Shown piece after piece: positions 24,545 to 32,994 of a stretch of 49,672 nucleotides of DNA (positions are counted from its first letter, which is position 1; the number at the start of each line of letters is the position of its first letter). The position numbers were made by a program, and so were the translations under genes. The stretch is from the IMG/VR virus record IMGVR_UViG_3300046507_000307, positions 1-49,672 of that record; one strand, written 5' to 3'. The notes under the pieces were generated by a model. It had not been told where the DNA came from, did no database searches, and was given only the letters and a program-made list of their open reading frames with translations. Source of the stretch: a virus.

Positions 24545-25014
24545 GTTTCAAAATCACCAAGGACAACCTGGCGGCGTTTACCGCTGGCGTCAAAGCCATG
24601 GGCGCCCGTCGCGTCTATGTCGGTGTCCCTGGTGAGACCGCGCCCCGCAATGAGCCCATCAACAACGCGGCCCTCGCGTACATCCACGACAAGGGCACGG
24701 CCCTGGGCAACATCCCCGCTCGGCCCTTCATGGAGCCCGGCATCCACGACGCACAGGACGATATCGTCCAGGCCCTGGGGTCGGTTGCTGCGTCGGACGA
24801 TTGGAGCGTGGCCAACGTGGAGCGCAGCCTCAACCGGGCTGGTATCACCGCGGTGGTATCGATTAAAAAACGTATCGTCAGCCAGGAGGGCTTTACTCCG
24901 CTGGCGCCGGCCACCATCGCAGCCCGCCGCAAGAAAGGCCGCATGCGCACCAAGGCGCTGATTGACACCGGCGAAATGCTCAACTCCATCAAACACGTGG
25001 TGCGCGACCGATGA
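24541..25014 (+). CDS. Neck / virion morphogenesis protein (HK97 gp10-like)
   Basis: A 157-residue protein starting at GTG. It shows RRVYVGVPGETAPRN, NNAALAYIHDKG and the family signature GNIPARPFMEPGI, and ends with GRMRTKALIDTGEMLNSIKHVV. This pattern is typical of gp10-like head-tail joining and tail-completion proteins. Flanked by adaptor and stopper genes with overlapping codons. Confidence 0.78.
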   Translation: MSFKITKDNLAAFTAGVKAMGARRVYVGVPGETAPRNEPINNAALAYIHDKGTALGNIPARPFMEPGIHDAQDDIVQALGSVAASDDWSVANVERSLNRAGITAVVSIKKRIVSQEGFTPLAPATIAARRKKGRMRTKALIDTGEMLNSIKHVVRDR

Positions 25015-25376
25015 TAAACATTGCCGAAATGATGGCGGACCCGGATTTTCTGAGCGAGCTACCCGTGCAGGTAATACACCGCGGCTCGGCCGTCAATAAC
25101 CACGGTGAGGGGGTGCTGTTTGAGGCCGCGGCCAAGACCATCCCGGCCATCGTGCAGCCGGCCAGCGGTAACGTGCTCATGCGCCTGCCCGAGGCTGCCC
25201 GCCTCAAGCAGACAATCCGCGTCTGGTGCGCCGAGCCGCTGCAGGTGGAAAGCGTGAGCGGCTACGCGGATATCCTTCTGTACAAGGGCCGCCGTTGGAT
25301 TGTCACGGTGCTGGACGACTATTCGACGTGGGGCTACAGCCGCGCCCTCGCCCAACTCGAGGGAGTATCAAATTGA
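25011..25376 (+). CDS. Head-tail joining protein, 121 aa
   Basis: A small beta-rich protein (IPAIVQPASGNVLMRLPEAARLKQTIRVWC, ADILLYKGRRWIVTVLDDYSTWG). The closing YKGRRWIVTVLDDYSTWGYSRA resembles head-closure/stopper proteins that describe an OB- or SH3-like barrel. The order adaptor, gp10-like, this gene, gp12-like neck protein supports a stopper role. Assignment is mostly by position. Confidence 0.68.
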   Translation: MINIAEMMADPDFLSELPVQVIHRGSAVNNHGEGVLFEAAAKTIPAIVQPASGNVLMRLPEAARLKQTIRVWCAEPLQVESVSGYADILLYKGRRWIVTVLDDYSTWGYSRALAQLEGVSN

Positions 25377-26014
25377 GCACCTTTGGCGACTCCCCCCTGG
25401 CCGACGGCCCGCTGGCCGGTATCGACCCGCATGCACCTCTGCCGACGGGTAATACCAGTGCGACCGGCGGCTACCTCGTGCCGCCGCAGCTGCCCGACAA
25501 CCTGGCCCTACGGCGGTTTTTTCAGGCCCTTATCGCTGGCGTCACGCTGCTGCCGGGCCCGTCTGTGCGCCCGCTGTGGCAGAAAAACGCCCCGCCCCAG
25601 CCCGAGATAGACGTGGACTGGTGCGCATTCGGTATCGAGGACCGCCGCGTTTTGGGCAATATTTTTGTGCGCCAAAATGACAACGACGCGACCGTGAAAT
25701 ATGACCAACGCCTTACGCTGCGGTGCATGTTTTACGGCCCCAATTGCGAGGGCTATGCGGAGCGCCTGCAGGAGGGCCTGCCCATTGGCCAGAACCGCGA
25801 AGCGATGCAAATGGCCGGCATGGGCGTGGCCAGCATTGGCCGTATCGTCCACGTGCCTGAGTTATTCAACGATCAATGGTACGACCGGTGCGACGTTTCA
25901 TTTATGATCGACCGCGAAGTTTCAAAGCTCTATCAGATTTTGTCGTTCGGTTCGGCTATTGGCGTGATAATCACGGAAAATATGCGCGTGCCTTTTGCAG
26001 TCGCCCAGCCCTAA
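25373..26014 (+). CDS. Neck terminator protein, gp12-like (LIC_12616 family)
   Basis: A 213-residue protein starting at TTG 25373, chosen for its overlap with the upstream stop (TTGA) and the GGGAG site 8 bases before. The core reads LALRRFFQALIAGVTLLPGPSVRPLWQ, EIDVDWCAFGI, KYDQRLTLRCMFYGPNCEGYAERL and DRCDVSFMIDREV, the pattern of LIC_12616-like neck proteins. It would cap the tail where it meets the head. The tail sheath gene follows. Confidence 0.8.
   Translation: MSTFGDSPLADGPLAGIDPHAPLPTGNTSATGGYLVPPQLPDNLALRRFFQALIAGVTLLPGPSVRPLWQKNAPPQPEIDVDWCAFGIEDRRVLGNIFVRQNDNDATVKYDQRLTLRCMFYGPNCEGYAERLQEGLPIGQNREAMQMAGMGVASIGRIVHVPELFNDQWYDRCDVSFMIDREVSKLYQILSFGSAIGVIITENMRVPFAVAQP
25448..25456. 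repeat. Dispersed palindrome GGTAATACC, in coding sequence
   Basis: Read in frame as Gly-Asn-Thr near the start of the neck terminator gene. Confidence 0.7.
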
Positions 26015-26024
26015 AGGAAAATCA

Positions 26025-27500
26025 ATGGCTACCCAAACCCTCTCTATCGGCCGCCTCGTCCGCGTGGGCGTCAATATCTCCCCGGTGGCAGCTGCCCGTC
26101 GCGGGTTCGGCGCCCTTCTCGTCATGGGGACGGCCACGGTGCTGGACGCTGGCGAGCGGCTGCGGGCCTATACCTCGCTGGACGCGGTGGCCGCGGACTT
26201 CGGCACGTCGGCATCGGAGTATCTGGCCGCCTCGCTGTACTTCGGGCAGACGCCGCGCCCCAACCTCATGTACGTGGGCCGGTGGATCAATTCGGCGGTG
26301 TCGGGTTTCCTCAAAGGCGGCATCCTCACCGCCGCAGACCAAACGTTGAGCAATTTCACCGGCGTAACAACCGGCTCCATGGTGGTGAGCGTGGACGGTG
26401 CGGTCAAGACTTTGACGGCGCTCAACTTCTCGACCGCCACCAACCTGAACAACGTGGCGACCATCATTACCACGGCTCTGGCCGGCTCGGCTATCTGCAC
26501 CTGGGACGGTACGCGATTCAAGATCACCAGCACCAGCACGGGCGCCGCGTCGACCGTCAGCTACGTGACCAACCACACCGCGGGCGTCAACGTCGGCCCC
26601 CTCATCAAGGGCCTGGCAGCGACCGCCAATGCGCCGGTGGCAGGGCAGGCCGCCGAGACCGCCGTGGCCGCCGTGGCCGCCCTGGCCAACCTCTCGGGCG
26701 CGTGGTACGGCCTCGTGTCCGCCGCCGTGCTCACCGAGGCCGAGGTGCTGGCTGTCGCGGGCCTCATTCAGGGCCTGGACCTCTCCCGCATTTTCGGGGT
26801 GGGCCTCACCAACACCAACGTGCTGGACGCCGCGGTTACCAACGACCTGGGCAGCCAGCTCAAGGCCCTGGGCTACACGCGCACGTTCGCCTTCTACTCG
26901 CCCACGCTGCAGAGCCCTGCCGCCGCCATGGGCCGGGCCTTTTCCGTCAATTTCAGCGGGAACCGGACGACCATCACTCTGATGTACAAGCAGATGCCCG
27001 GCATCGTGCCCGAGGGTCTGACCGAGACCCAGGCGCAGACGCTGAAATTCAAGCGGGTGAACGTGTACGCGGCGTACAACAACGACACGGCGATTTACCA
27101 GTATGGCGTCATGTCGGGTCCTGCCTACTTTGACGAAATCCACGGTCTTGACTGGTTCAAAGACGCGCTGCAAAACGCCCTGTACAACCTGCTGTACGGC
27201 TCGGCCCGCAAGGTGCCGCAGACCGAGGCAGGCATGAACCAGCTCGTAACCGTGGCCGGCGGCGTCTGCAAAGAGGCCATCGACAACGGTCTGGTGGCCC
27301 CAGGCACGTGGAATGCTGACGGCTTCGGCCAGATCACCTACGGCGATTTCCTCAAGGCCGGGTACTACATTTACGCCCCGCCAATCTCGCAGCAGGCCCA
27401 GGCCATCCGCGAGCAGCGCATCGCCCCAACGATGCAAATTGCGCTCAAGCTGGCCGGCGCCATCCACGAGGTGGACGCTGTGGTGGACGTGAACCGCTAA
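26025..27500 (+). CDS. Tail sheath protein (DUF3383)
   Basis: A 491-residue contractile sheath protein. It has RLVRVGVNISPVAAARRGFGALLVMG at the start, YLAASLYFGQTPRPNLMYVGRW, and a C-terminal half with KQMPGIVPEGLTETQAQTLKFKRVNVYAAYNNDTAIYQYG and GLDWFKDALQNALYNLL, all typical of DUF3383. ATG 26025 follows AAAGGAAAA. Sheath plus tube genes establish contractile (myovirus) morphology. Confidence 0.93.
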   Translation: MATQTLSIGRLVRVGVNISPVAAARRGFGALLVMGTATVLDAGERLRAYTSLDAVAADFGTSASEYLAASLYFGQTPRPNLMYVGRWINSAVSGFLKGGILTAADQTLSNFTGVTTGSMVVSVDGAVKTLTALNFSTATNLNNVATIITTALAGSAICTWDGTRFKITSTSTGAASTVSYVTNHTAGVNVGPLIKGLAATANAPVAGQAAETAVAAVAALANLSGAWYGLVSAAVLTEAEVLAVAGLIQGLDLSRIFGVGLTNTNVLDAAVTNDLGSQLKALGYTRTFAFYSPTLQSPAAAMGRAFSVNFSGNRTTITLMYKQMPGIVPEGLTETQAQTLKFKRVNVYAAYNNDTAIYQYGVMSGPAYFDEIHGLDWFKDALQNALYNLLYGSARKVPQTEAGMNQLVTVAGGVCKEAIDNGLVAPGTWNADGFGQITYGDFLKAGYYIYAPPISQQAQAIREQRIAPTMQIALKLAGAIHEVDAVVDVNR

Positions 27501-27509
27501 ACCGACCCA

Positions 27510-27524
27510 TTGAATAAGGTAGTA
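27510..27524 (+). promoter_or_regulatory. Repeated intergenic element, copy 3 (15 of 17 bases)
   Basis: TTGAATAAGGTAGTA matches the first 15 bases of the copies at 3443 and 7301. It ends 5 bases before the tail-tube ATG (27530), where its AAGG also serves as ribosome site. Confidence 0.5.
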
Positions 27525-27529
27525 TTAAA

Positions 27530-27982
27530 ATGAGTGCATACAGCTTTCTCGACGTGGTGGCCACAATCGACGGCCCCGGCGGCTCCATCAACATGGGCGC
27601 CGACGCAGGCGTGGCCGAGGAGGGAATCAGTATCGAGCCCGCCGGCGACAAAAACACGATGGTGCTAGGCGCCGGTGGTGACGGCCAGCACAACCTGATG
27701 GCCAGCGACGCCGCCACCATCACGGTCAACCTGCTCAAGACCTCGCCCATCAATGCGCTGCTCATGCAGATGTACAACTTTCAGACCGGCAGCACGGGCG
27801 CGCACGGGCGGAACAACATCACGGTGCGCGACGTGGCCCGCGGCGACTACCACTCGGCCGAGCAATGCGCTTTCAAGAAAAAGCCGACCATCAGCTACGC
27901 CGGCACGGCCGAAATGATGGAATGGACTTTCGACTCAATCCGCTGCGTCAGCACGCTGGGTCAAGGCACGCCGGAGCTGTAA
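27530..27982 (+). CDS. Tail tube protein (DUF3277)
   Basis: A 150-residue protein with DUF3277 features: SFLDVVATIDGPGGSINMG, GISIEPAGDKNTMVLGAGGDGQHNL, TVNLLKTSPINALLMQMYNFQ and VARGDYHSAEQCAFKKKP. It polymerises inside the sheath. The next gene begins directly after its stop. Confidence 0.92.
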   Translation: MSAYSFLDVVATIDGPGGSINMGADAGVAEEGISIEPAGDKNTMVLGAGGDGQHNLMASDAATITVNLLKTSPINALLMQMYNFQTGSTGAHGRNNITVRDVARGDYHSAEQCAFKKKPTISYAGTAEMMEWTFDSIRCVSTLGQGTPEL

Positions 27983-28411
27983 ATGGAGTTCACCCTCAAC
28001 GGCGTGACGTATCACGCGGTCAAAATCCCGGCCATGCAGCAGCTGCACATTGTGCGGCGCATGCTTCCCCTGCTCTCGGGCATGCCCACGGCCCAGGCGC
28101 GCACCGTCGCACAGGATGCCCTGGCCGGGAAGGGCGACCTCCTGGGCGCGCTCATGGACGGCATGGCCAAGCTCTCCGACGCGGACAGCGAGTTCATCCT
28201 GCTGGGCCTGCTGTCGGCCATCCGCCGCAAGGAGCCGGGCGGGTTGGGTTGGGCCCCCATCGTGGCGAGCGGACGCCTGATGTACGACACCTTGACGCTG
28301 CCCGACATGATGCAACTGGCCGTCAAAACCTTCATGCACAACCTCTCGGATTTTTCGGCCGCGCTTCCCCAAACTTCCGCCAGCGCCAGCCCGACACCAA
28401 GCGTGCAGTAA
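27983..28411 (+). CDS. Tail assembly chaperone, upstream part
   Basis: A 142-residue protein (EFTLNGVTYHAVKIPAMQQLHIVRRMLPLL, DALAGKGDLLGALMDGMAKLSDADSEFILLGLLSAIRRK) placed between tube and tape measure genes, where the G-type chaperone lies. Its C-terminus is a Ser/Thr/Pro/Ala-rich tail. A T-like ORF overlaps its end in the -1 frame, so a frameshift fusion is possible, with ATTTTTC at 28350-28356 as the best slippage site I see, though it is not in ideal register. Confidence 0.8.
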   Translation: MEFTLNGVTYHAVKIPAMQQLHIVRRMLPLLSGMPTAQARTVAQDALAGKGDLLGALMDGMAKLSDADSEFILLGLLSAIRRKEPGGLGWAPIVASGRLMYDTLTLPDMMQLAVKTFMHNLSDFSAALPQTSASASPTPSVQ

Positions 28412-28416
28412 AGTGG

Positions 28417-28587
28417 GTGAGCCTGCCCGGCGGGGAGGGCTGGCTACTGCGCCCCGTGGCGGCCGGCATGTGCCGGTATGAAAGTCTGTTGGATGGCACC
28501 TTGAGCCTGGCAGACGTGGCCCTCATGAACGATTTTCTCGACTGCAAGGCCGAGAATGAAGCCCGCTACCAAGAGGCCATAAAGTGA
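28417..28587 (+). CDS. Tail assembly chaperone, downstream part (DUF6889-like)
   Basis: A 56-residue reading from GTG 28417 (WLLRPVAAGMCRYESLLDGT, LADVALMNDFLDCKAENEARY) that I recognise as a small conserved phage tail protein of the DUF6889 type. The frame is open upstream through the end of the previous gene in the -1 frame and has no ATG there. It may be translated alone from GTG or as a frameshift extension of the upstream chaperone. Its stop overlaps the tape measure start (GTGA). Confidence 0.68.
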   Translation: MSLPGGEGWLLRPVAAGMCRYESLLDGTLSLADVALMNDFLDCKAENEARYQEAIK

Positions 28588-30272
28588 ACACCGAAACAAT
28601 CAAGGAATTCCTCGTCGGCCTGGGCTTCAAAGTCGATGAGGCCGGGCTCGGGCGGTTCACCAGCTCTATCCAAACCGCTACCCTGGCCGCTGTCGGCCTG
28701 GGCGCAGCTGTGGCCGGCATGGCCGCCAAGATTTTCCACGACGTTAAAGAGACCGCCGAGACATACGACGCGCTGGACAAGCTGGCCACACGGCTGCGCA
28801 GCACCGTGGACGCGGTGGACGAGTTCAACGACATAGGCGGGCTGCTGGGCCTCACCAACGAGCAGACCGAGGGCAGCCTTAAGGCGCTGGACCGCGCCAT
28901 CGGCGACACCGCCCTGGGTCTCGGGCGGGCCAAAAAGGTTTTCGAGGAGATCGGCCTGGAGGTGCTGGACGCAGGCGGCAAGATGCGGCCCACCACCGAG
29001 GTCATGGAGGAGCTGTCGGGCCTGCTCAAGGGCATGGAGCGGGGCAAGGCCATTGCGGTCATGGAGCGCCTGAACCTAGACCCCGCGCTACTCAAGATTT
29101 TCAACGCCGACCTCGTGGGCCTGCGGGCCGAGCTGGAGGCCATCGACAAGGCGGCCGGCTTCGACCTGGGCGACGCGGTGGCGCAGTCGAAAGCCTTCAT
29201 GGTGAGCTGGCGGGCGCTGCAGGTGGAGTGGCGCAAAGGGCAGCTGGTCTTTGAAAAGATGCAGGAGGCTATCTCTGTACGCCTGATGCCGCGCATTGGC
29301 GAGGCCATCGACAAGTTGCGCCGGCAAATGGAGACCGCCCGCAAATACATTATGGACAACATGGGCGGCATACAGCGCGTGATAAGCGCCGGTATCGACA
29401 TTGTGCTGCAGGTGTTCAATACCTTTTGGCTCGCGTTCAGCCGCATCATGGAGATTGTGGGCAGCTTCATCAAAGTCATCATCGACGGGTTCAACGCGCT
29501 GACCCCCAACGTGTGGTTAGCGGCGGCTGCGGTGGCCGGCCTGATGGCGGCATGGGCCCTGCTCAACTCCGCATTCCTGGCCTCGCCTATCGGCCGGCTG
29601 GTGGCGCTGGGCGTCGCGCTGGCGCTGCTGGCGGAGGACTTCTACACCTGGCGCGAGGGGGGCGATTCGCTCATTGATTGGGCCAAGTGGGAAAACGAGA
29701 TACAGATTGCGATTGACATTTTCAACGCACTGCGCGAGACCCTGCAAAGCCTCTTTGTTTTCCTCTTTGAGTCCATGGATAGCCTGGGCTCCATCGTCAC
29801 GGAAATGCTGACGAGTCTCGAGAATGCGATTGGCTTTTTCGTCAACCTGCTGAATGGCGATTTTGTTGGCGCCTGGAATAACGTCGGCGAGGTCCTGAAC
29901 TCCATTATTGAAATTTTCAAAACAGTGTTCGGGTGGATTGGGAAATTGATTGATGGCGTGGCCAGCTTCGTGGGCGTGTCGGGCAGCCTGACCGGACGGG
30001 TGGCGGCAGCCACGTCTGGGCTCTCGGGTAACTACACGCAGGCCGTCAGTAACGTGGGCGCCATCGGCTTCAATGGCCAGGGCATGAGCCCCGCGGCGCC
30101 CACACCGGCGGCCCAGGCCCAGCTCGGCGGCGCTACGCAGAACGTCACCCAGAAAACCGATATCACCGTGCAGGGCGGGGGCAACCCCGAGGCGACCGGG
30201 CGCGCAGTGGCGGCCGAGCAATCCCGCGTGAATGCCGACATGACCCGCAACCTAGCCCCGAGGGCCCGCTAA
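28584..30272 (+). CDS. Tail tape measure protein
   Basis: A 562-residue protein starting at GTG, largely helical. It begins EFLVGLGFKVDEAGLGRFTSSI, has membrane-like hydrophobic stretches near residues 32-50 (AAVGLGAAVAGMAAKIF) and 310-355, and a Gly/Asn/Gln-rich C-terminus. Length and position after the chaperones fit the ruler protein of a short contractile tail. It sets tail length and is ejected ahead of the DNA. No peptidase or lysozyme motif is visible. Confidence 0.9.
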   Translation: MNTETIKEFLVGLGFKVDEAGLGRFTSSIQTATLAAVGLGAAVAGMAAKIFHDVKETAETYDALDKLATRLRSTVDAVDEFNDIGGLLGLTNEQTEGSLKALDRAIGDTALGLGRAKKVFEEIGLEVLDAGGKMRPTTEVMEELSGLLKGMERGKAIAVMERLNLDPALLKIFNADLVGLRAELEAIDKAAGFDLGDAVAQSKAFMVSWRALQVEWRKGQLVFEKMQEAISVRLMPRIGEAIDKLRRQMETARKYIMDNMGGIQRVISAGIDIVLQVFNTFWLAFSRIMEIVGSFIKVIIDGFNALTPNVWLAAAAVAGLMAAWALLNSAFLASPIGRLVALGVALALLAEDFYTWREGGDSLIDWAKWENEIQIAIDIFNALRETLQSLFVFLFESMDSLGSIVTEMLTSLENAIGFFVNLLNGDFVGAWNNVGEVLNSIIEIFKTVFGWIGKLIDGVASFVGVSGSLTGRVAAATSGLSGNYTQAVSNVGAIGFNGQGMSPAAPTPAAQAQLGGATQNVTQKTDITVQGGGNPEATGRAVAAEQSRVNADMTRNLAPRAR

Positions 30273-30821
30273 ATGTTCACCGAGACCCCCGAGCCCGTCA
30301 CTATCCGCCCGGTGCGCAGCATCGACGCGTTTACGGCGTACGTGGTGCTGGACGAGACCGGCACCGACGAGCTGGAGATTACCGAGCACCCGGTGCAGGA
30401 GGGCGCCGTGGTTGCCGACCACGCCTACCTCAAACCCACCACGCTGGGCATGCGCGTGGTGTTCGGCGACGACTTGCAGCCGCTGGAGGAGACCTACGCC
30501 CAGCTGCTGGACCTGCAGGCCCTGCGCGAGCCCATCGACGTGGTAACGGGCAAGCGCATCTATCGCTCAATGCTCATCCGCTCCCTGGCCTGCACGACGG
30601 ACCCGGCAACCGAGAACATCCTCGCGGTGAGCCTGGCGCTCAAGGAAATTATCATTGTGCAGGTGGAGGTGTCGAGCGTACCCCCACGGGCCAAGCAGGC
30701 GCAGCCCGCCAAAACCGGCGGCACCCAGAATGCGGGCGCAAAGTCGGCCCAGCCGGACACCTCGAAAAACACGGCCAAGCGCCAGGAGTCGATACTAAAA
30801 TCAGGCTCCAAAATCTTTTAA
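30273..30821 (+). CDS. Distal tail (Dit-like) baseplate protein
   Basis: A 182-residue protein with LEITEHPVQEGAVVADHAYLKPTTLGMRVVFGDD, LLDLQALREPIDVVTGKRIYRSMLIRSL and ALKEIIIVQVE, the pattern of Dit-like phage baseplate proteins. The C-terminal 45 residues are a Lys/Ala/Thr-rich tail. It starts one base after the tape measure stop and precedes the plug protein. Confidence 0.82.
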   Translation: MFTETPEPVTIRPVRSIDAFTAYVVLDETGTDELEITEHPVQEGAVVADHAYLKPTTLGMRVVFGDDLQPLEETYAQLLDLQALREPIDVVTGKRIYRSMLIRSLACTTDPATENILAVSLALKEIIIVQVEVSSVPPRAKQAQPAKTGGTQNAGAKSAQPDTSKNTAKRQESILKSGSKIF

Positions 30822-30822
30822 T

Positions 30823-31131
30823 ATGGCCCTGTTCAAAATCCCGTTTCAGCCAATCCCCCAGCGGTTTAGTATCGAGCTGGCCGGGGTTACCTATCTGCTG
30901 GTGAACCGCTGGAATACGGCGGACGGTGGCGGGTGGGCCGTGGATATTTACGACGCCGAGGAGCGGCCCATTTTGATGAATCTGCCCCTCGTCCCAGGCG
31001 CTGATTTATTCGATCAATTCCGCCACCTGGGTTTACCCGGCTCACTGATCGTTTATACCGACGGCGACGAAAACGCATTGCCCACGCTGGAGAACCTGGG
31101 CACTGAATCGAACGTGTGGCTCGTGACATGA
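30823..31131 (+). CDS. Baseplate plug protein (OB-fold, Pam3 gp18-like)
   Basis: A 102-residue protein: KIPFQPIPQRFSIELAGVTYLLVNRWN, GGWAVDIYDAEERPILMNLPLVPGADLFDQFRHLG, SLIVYTDGD. I recognise the small OB-fold plug family of simple contractile phages, which closes the tail tube at the baseplate. The stop overlaps the next start (ATGA). Confidence 0.83.
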   Translation: MALFKIPFQPIPQRFSIELAGVTYLLVNRWNTADGGGWAVDIYDAEERPILMNLPLVPGADLFDQFRHLGLPGSLIVYTDGDENALPTLENLGTESNVWLVT

Positions 31132-32045
31132 GGCAGTACCTGCGCAAGTGCGAGCTGATACTGGCCGACGCCGCGGGCAAAGGGCTGGACTTCTCGCAAC
31201 TCCGAATCAAATTCCATATCGCCAAAGACGACGCCCAGACGCCCAACAAGGCCCGTATTACCATATTCGGCGTCAATGACGAGACGGTGGCCCGCATTAA
31301 AAAAGAGTTCGTGGATATCAGCCTACAGGCCGGGTACGAGGAAAACTACGGGCTGATTTTCCGCGGCAATATCGTGGAGGTGCGCAGCGGGCGCGAGAAC
31401 GGGGTGGACACGTTCGTGGAGATTTCCGCAGGTGACGGCGACAGCGACTACGTTTACGGCACGGTCAACAAGACCCTGCTGGCCGGCGCCCGCCCGAATG
31501 ACATTGCATCCGCCGCCATGGTGGCGCAGCCGGGCTACGTGCCGGACCTGGGCGGCGCCAAGCTACCCCGCGGCAAGGTCATGTACGGCATGAAACGCGA
31601 CGTGCTGCGCGACGTAGCCCAGAGCACCGGCAGCACGTGGAGCACGCAGGACGGTAAAACCCAATTCCTGCCGCTCACCGAGGTACTACCCGGGCAGGCC
31701 GTCACCCTGAATAGCCGCACCGGGCTGGTGGGCACGCCCCGGCAGACAGTGGACGGTATCGAGGCCGAGGCCCTGCTCAATCCCCTTCTGAAAATCGGGG
31801 TGCGCGTCATCATCAACGAGGAGGACGTGGCGAGCATCAAGCTCAAGACGCTGGAGCGCATCGAGAAAAAAGAGGCCGAGGGCAAGACCGTGGACAAGCA
31901 GCCCGCCAAAATCGCGGCCGACGGGCAGTACCGCGTCATCAAGCTGGTGCACGAGGGCGACACGCGAGGCAAGGAGTGGTACAGCAAGCTCGTGACGCTG
32001 GACGTGGACGCCACCGCGCCCGCCAAAAACAAGGTGAAAAAATGA
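31128..32045 (+). CDS. Baseplate hub protein
   Basis: A 305-residue protein; ATG 31128 gives the ATGA overlap. It has YLRKCELILADAAGKGLDFSQLRIKFHIAKDD, RITIFGVNDETVARI, YEENYGLIFRGNIVEVRSGRE and a C-terminal strand-rich part with HEGDTRGKEWYSKLVTLDV, typical of hub proteins of the D-like type. It connects tube and spike in the baseplate centre. Confidence 0.82.
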   Translation: MRQYLRKCELILADAAGKGLDFSQLRIKFHIAKDDAQTPNKARITIFGVNDETVARIKKEFVDISLQAGYEENYGLIFRGNIVEVRSGRENGVDTFVEISAGDGDSDYVYGTVNKTLLAGARPNDIASAAMVAQPGYVPDLGGAKLPRGKVMYGMKRDVLRDVAQSTGSTWSTQDGKTQFLPLTEVLPGQAVTLNSRTGLVGTPRQTVDGIEAEALLNPLLKIGVRVIINEEDVASIKLKTLERIEKKEAEGKTVDKQPAKIAADGQYRVIKLVHEGDTRGKEWYSKLVTLDVDATAPAKNKVKK

Positions 32046-32644
32046 GCGACCGCCGTGAGCAATTGGACAACCCCGAGGAGGCCGCCCTTACGGCCATGCA
32101 GGGGCTGCAATCCAAAATCTGGACCGCCCTACCCGGCTACGTGGTGTCGGTCGACCTGGCCGCCCAGACGGTGACGGTGCAGCCCACGGTAAAGGGCGTC
32201 ACGACCGACCGCGATAACGCCGAGGCCCTGGTGAATCTGCCCGTGCTGCCCGACGTGCCTATCTGCTGGCCACGCGGGGGCGGGTTCGCCCTGACATTCC
32301 CCGTGGCGGCCGGCGACGAGGTGCTGGTGGTGTTCGCCAGCCGGGCGATAGATAGCTGGTGGCAGAGCGGCGGCATTGGCGCCCCCGTAGAGGCCCGCAT
32401 GCACGATCTGAGCGACGGTTTTGCAATCCTGGCCCCCACGAGCCAGCCCAAACGCCTGGCGGGCGTCAGCGCCTCCGCTGCGCAGCTGCGCAACACCGCC
32501 GGCACGGCCCGTATATCGCTCAACGCCGACGGGTCCGTGGATATCGTGTCCAGCGCCCTGCGCCACAATGGCGTCAACGTCGGCAGCACCCACGTGCACG
32601 GGGGCGTGCAGACTGGCGGCGGCACCACAGGGGTCCCAGCATGA
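32042..32644 (+). CDS. Baseplate spike protein (Gp138/gpV-like)
   Basis: A 200-residue protein with an OB-like N-terminal part (WTALPGYVVSVDLAAQTVTVQPTVKGV, LPVLPDVPICWPRGGGFALTFPVAAGDEVLVVFASR) and DGFAILAPTSQ. The C-terminus ends GVNVGSTHVHGGVQTGG; the HxH is the kind of residue pair that binds the metal ion at the tip of membrane-piercing spikes. It overlaps both neighbours by ATGA. Confidence 0.87.
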   Translation: MSDRREQLDNPEEAALTAMQGLQSKIWTALPGYVVSVDLAAQTVTVQPTVKGVTTDRDNAEALVNLPVLPDVPICWPRGGGFALTFPVAAGDEVLVVFASRAIDSWWQSGGIGAPVEARMHDLSDGFAILAPTSQPKRLAGVSASAAQLRNTAGTARISLNADGSVDIVSSALRHNGVNVGSTHVHGGVQTGGGTTGVPA

Positions 32645-32994
32645 AGTACCGCGCACTCGACGCCAACGGCGATTACTCGTTTGGAAATGGAAACGGTAAT
32701 TTTTACAAAGACGTGCCCGAGGCTGTGCGCCAAGCCGTGGTTACCCGGCTGCGCCTCTGGTCCGGCGAGTGGTTTCTGGACACCACCGAAGGCACCGCCT
32801 GGCAGGCTGGCGTGCTGGGCAAGACGGCCAAGGCGACAGCGGACGGGGTAATACGCGAGCGGGTGCTCAACACCATGGGCGTCAGCGGCATTACCGACTT
32901 TTCCTCCTCCGTAAATGCCGACTTGCGGACCTACACTGTAGCCGTGACAATCAGCACCATTTACGGGCCCGCCCAAATTAACGAAATCCTATGA
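32641..32994 (+). CDS. Baseplate wedge protein (gp25/W-like)
   Basis: A 117-residue protein read from ATG 32641. It contains YKDVPEAVRQAVVTRLRLWSGEWFLDTTEGT and VIRERVLNTMGVSGITDFSS, as in the W/gp25-like wedge family, which links the hub to the sheath initiator. It lies between spike and baseplate J genes, the usual order. Confidence 0.8.
   Translation: MKYRALDANGDYSFGNGNGNFYKDVPEAVRQAVVTRLRLWSGEWFLDTTEGTAWQAGVLGKTAKATADGVIRERVLNTMGVSGITDFSSSVNADLRTYTVAVTISTIYGPAQINEIL

Noticed and set aside
26022-27467. 481-aa minus-strand ORF opposite the tail sheath gene
   Set aside because: Shadow ORF from GC-rich codon structure; His/Gly/Arg-heavy, no family features, and the sheath gene on the plus strand is certain.
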